32,839 bases of DNA, taken from NCBI GenBank assembly GCA_944324205.1, contig CALUVK010000001.1, positions 1 to 32,839 of the forward strand. The letters are read 5' to 3'. Made by a program: the position numbers and the translations under genes. The notes under the pieces were generated by a model. The model saw only the letters and a program-made list of their open reading frames with translations, did not search any database and was not told where the DNA came from. Positions 31,336 to 32,839 of this stretch are shown in pieces. Within the stretch, counting starts at the first letter, position 1, and every line of letters starts with the position of its first letter. This DNA is from Candidatus Gastranaerophilales bacterium (GTDB lineage Bacteria; Cyanobacteriota; Vampirovibrionia; Gastranaerophilales; Gastranaerophilaceae).

Positions 31336-32503
31336 AGAGCTCTCTGTAAGGTTGTATGGTTTGCAAGTCGGAGTTTTAAGACTTGTAAACGGTAAAATGG
31401 AATTTACGTATGATGAAGGGGTACAAAATCAGATTTCCTTAAGTTTGCCTCTTCAGAAAGAACCGTTTAAAGAAAAAGCCTGTCGGGCTTTTTTCGGAGG
31501 GTTACTGCCGGAAAATACCAATATGCGTGAATTGTTAGCTAAAAAATATAATATTAACGTTAATGATGATTTTAAGCTTTTAAAAGAAATCGGACGGGAT
31601 TGTGCGGGTGCGCTTTCTTTCCATGAGATGGAAGAGCCGCAAAAACATTACCAAATGGTAAAAATAGAAGGCTCGATTTTGTCAGAGGAAGAATTAAAGA
31701 AATATCTGGAAGAACTTCCTTATCGCCCGTATTTAGGAAAAAGATTATCGCTTGCCGGTGCTCAGGAAAAAACTGCAATTTGCGTTATTGATGATAAAAT
31801 TGCTTTGCCGGATGATGATGTTCCAACAACCCATATAATTAAAACAGCCTTGCCAAAATATAGCCAATCTATACAAAATGAATACATTTGTATGAAAGCT
31901 GCAAAGGAGATGGGACTTGATGTTGCCGATGTTGAGATTAGAAAAGCTGAAGATATATATTTTCTGTTAATTAAGCGTTTTGATAGGAAATATTCTAATA
32001 ATTTAGAGTGTGAACGTATTTTGCAAGAAGATTTTGCCCAAAGTCTTGGGGTTCAGGCAAGAGATAAGTATAAAGTTACGTTTAGGGACTGTTTAAAAGT
32101 TTTAAATCAAACCGCAACACCGGCAAATTCTAAATTAAAGTTCGTAAAACAGGTAATTTTTAATTATTTAATCGGAAACACAGATGCACATGCTAAAAAC
32201 TTCTCTGTATACCTGACTCAAGGAGATATTTCCTTAACACCGGCTTATGACTTATTATGCTCGAGTATTTATGATTGCGACCAAAGAATAGCAATGAAGA
32301 TAGGTAAAGCTAAGTATTATGCCGAGGTTGAAGCAAAAGACTGGGAAGTTTTTGCCCACGATTTGGATATATCGTATAAACTTGTTCAAACAGAACTTGC
32401 ACGGCAAAAAGAACTGTTACCGAAGGTTATTGAAAATCTCGCAAAAAAACTGGATTGTGAAGTTGGGTTTAAGATTTTGAGTTATGTAACCTCACGGATT
32501 TGA
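31328..32503 (+). CDS. hipA: HipA-type serine/threonine kinase toxin
   Basis: A 391-residue kinase that in E. coli phosphorylates glutamyl-tRNA synthetase and induces persistence. The N-terminal subdomain (about 1-100) includes FFGGLLPEN. The ATP-loop segment LSLAGAQEKTA contains S141, at the position of the autophosphorylated Ser150 of E. coli HipA. HIIKT and LLIKRFDRK follow. The catalytic segment is GNTDAHAKNF (Asp286 and the following Asn), and PAYDLL provides the metal-binding Asp308. All key residues are present, so the toxin appears intact and long-form. The target is inferred only from E. coli. A weak hairpin and T-run follow the stop. Confidence 0.95.
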   Translation: MVKELSVRLYGLQVGVLRLVNGKMEFTYDEGVQNQISLSLPLQKEPFKEKACRAFFGGLLPENTNMRELLAKKYNINVNDDFKLLKEIGRDCAGALSFHEMEEPQKHYQMVKIEGSILSEEELKKYLEELPYRPYLGKRLSLAGAQEKTAICVIDDKIALPDDDVPTTHIIKTALPKYSQSIQNEYICMKAAKEMGLDVADVEIRKAEDIYFLLIKRFDRKYSNNLECERILQEDFAQSLGVQARDKYKVTFRDCLKVLNQTATPANSKLKFVKQVIFNYLIGNTDAHAKNFSVYLTQGDISLTPAYDLLCSSIYDCDQRIAMKIGKAKYYAEVEAKDWEVFAHDLDISYKLVQTELARQKELLPKVIENLAKKLDCEVGFKILSYVTSRI

Positions 32504-32529
32504 AAGATTTAATAATAACAGCAGGGATA

Positions 32530-32558
32530 GCAATATTTGCCTTCTTTTTTTATTTTTT
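32530..32558 (+). terminator. Weak terminator after hipA
   Basis: GCAA-TAT-TTGC (32530-32540) is a short stem followed by CTTC and two T-runs (up to 32558), 27 bases after the hipA stop. The T-rich tail is convincing, the stem less so. Confidence 0.4.
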
Positions 32559-32727
32559 CATATAAATGGAGATAGCGCGTTAACGGTAATTATGTGATTA
32601 GCTGCGGGAATTAACTCCTTGCAAATCACTTCAGCCTCAGCTCACTCCCGCTCGACCCCGCTGACAAGGCTTTGTCTTGTGCGTGTTCTTAATTCTTGAT
32701 ACAATAAACCGGTAGTTTTATCAATGA

Positions 32728-32777
32728 GGGTGACAAGTAATTTTAATTTAAATAAGGCATATTAACATGTGTCACCC
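32728..32777. repeat. 8-bp inverted repeat with 34-base spacer
   Basis: GGGTGACA (32728-32735) is inverted as TGTCACCC (32770-32777). The arms are GC-richer than the AT-rich interior between them, as at the ends of small mobile or intergenic repeat elements. Confidence 0.4.
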
Positions 32778-32800
32778 GACAATATGTTCTTTTCTTTTTG

Positions 32801-32833
32801 ATTACTTTTTCTTTTTAGTAAAGAAAAAGTAAT
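32801..32833. repeat. 14-bp perfect inverted repeat at the window end
   Basis: ATTACTTTTTCTTT (32801-32814) and AAAGAAAAAGTAAT (32820-32833) are exact reverse complements with a 5-base loop. It could be a terminator hairpin or part of a dispersed intergenic repeat; what follows lies outside the window. Confidence 0.55.
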
Positions 32834-32839
32834 GGAGAT

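Larger units (their letters stand above)
32504..32839. other. 336-base region without a supported gene
   Basis: After hipA there is no open frame with a ribosome binding site. The stretch 32594-32690 is clearly richer in G+C than the surroundings and can fold: GTGATT (32594-32599) with AATCAC (32624-32629), and GCGGGA near 32604 with TCCCGC near 32645. Two more inverted repeats lie at 32728-32777 and 32801-32833. A structured RNA, a degraded element or an insertion remnant are all possible. Confidence 0.5.

Noticed and set aside
32640..32700. tRNA-like segment (CTCGACCCCGC)
   Set aside because: It recalls a T-arm, but no acceptor stem, D-arm or anticodon arm can be formed around it.

Overview
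The window is AT-rich, densely packed bacterial chromosome with short intergenic gaps and genes on both strands. The gene set points to a diderm: kdsC and a GT8 enzyme imply lipopolysaccharide, a class III prepilin implies type IV pili or type II secretion, and there is a flagellin. A plant/cyanobacterial-type glutamate-cysteine ligase (GCS2), a compact multi-S1 ribosomal protein S1, a CheA with a C-terminal receiver domain and very AT-rich codon use fit the non-photosynthetic cyanobacterial lineage (Melainabacteria/Vampirovibrionia, e.g. gut Gastranaerophilales). That placement is an inference from family resemblance and was not tested by search.

Layout. 1-1086: the 3' end of an unrecognised cysteine-containing gene, then a 425-base gap rich in inverted repeats and TTTTGAACAT motifs. 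1087-2028: thrB. 2046-8650: a chemosensory locus. A double CheW and a REC-GGDEF diguanylate cyclase run leftward; an MCP and a CheA-REC hybrid run rightward. This composition resembles a Wsp surface-sensing system without its methylation enzymes. 8628-11943: coaD, then rseP with a GT8 glycosyltransferase, facing kdsC. 12067-15073: a 94-aa orphan, an HD-domain protein and a TPR-glycosyltransferase fusion. 15126-18707: gshA, rsmA and a large pilin-like protein. 18825-20968: a short uvrC and a SprA-related HExxH protein. 21143-23533: an OmpR-family regulator with its histidine kinase. 23534-27628: a structured leader and a 1298-aa flagellin-like protein with a huge calcium-binding-like (RTX) repeat insert. 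27684-30789: rpsA, ispH and lipA. 30790-32503: a HipBA type II toxin-antitoxin module with three regularly spaced operators. The last 336 bases carry inverted repeats and a GC-richer patch but no gene I can support.

Themes. Surface behaviour recurs: a c-di-GMP-producing chemosensory pathway, a pilin, a giant repeat-bearing flagellin and a TPR-GT of the kind sometimes used to glycosylate surface proteins. The rest is housekeeping: translation (rsmA, rpsA), isoprenoids (ispH), CoA (coaD), lipoate (lipA), glutathione precursor (gshA) and DNA repair (uvrC). Several genes appear to use leaderless or near-leaderless starts, or GTG/TTG starts. The strongest candidates for something undescribed are the RTX-flagellin with its overlapping leader ORF and the adaptation-free Wsp-like cluster.
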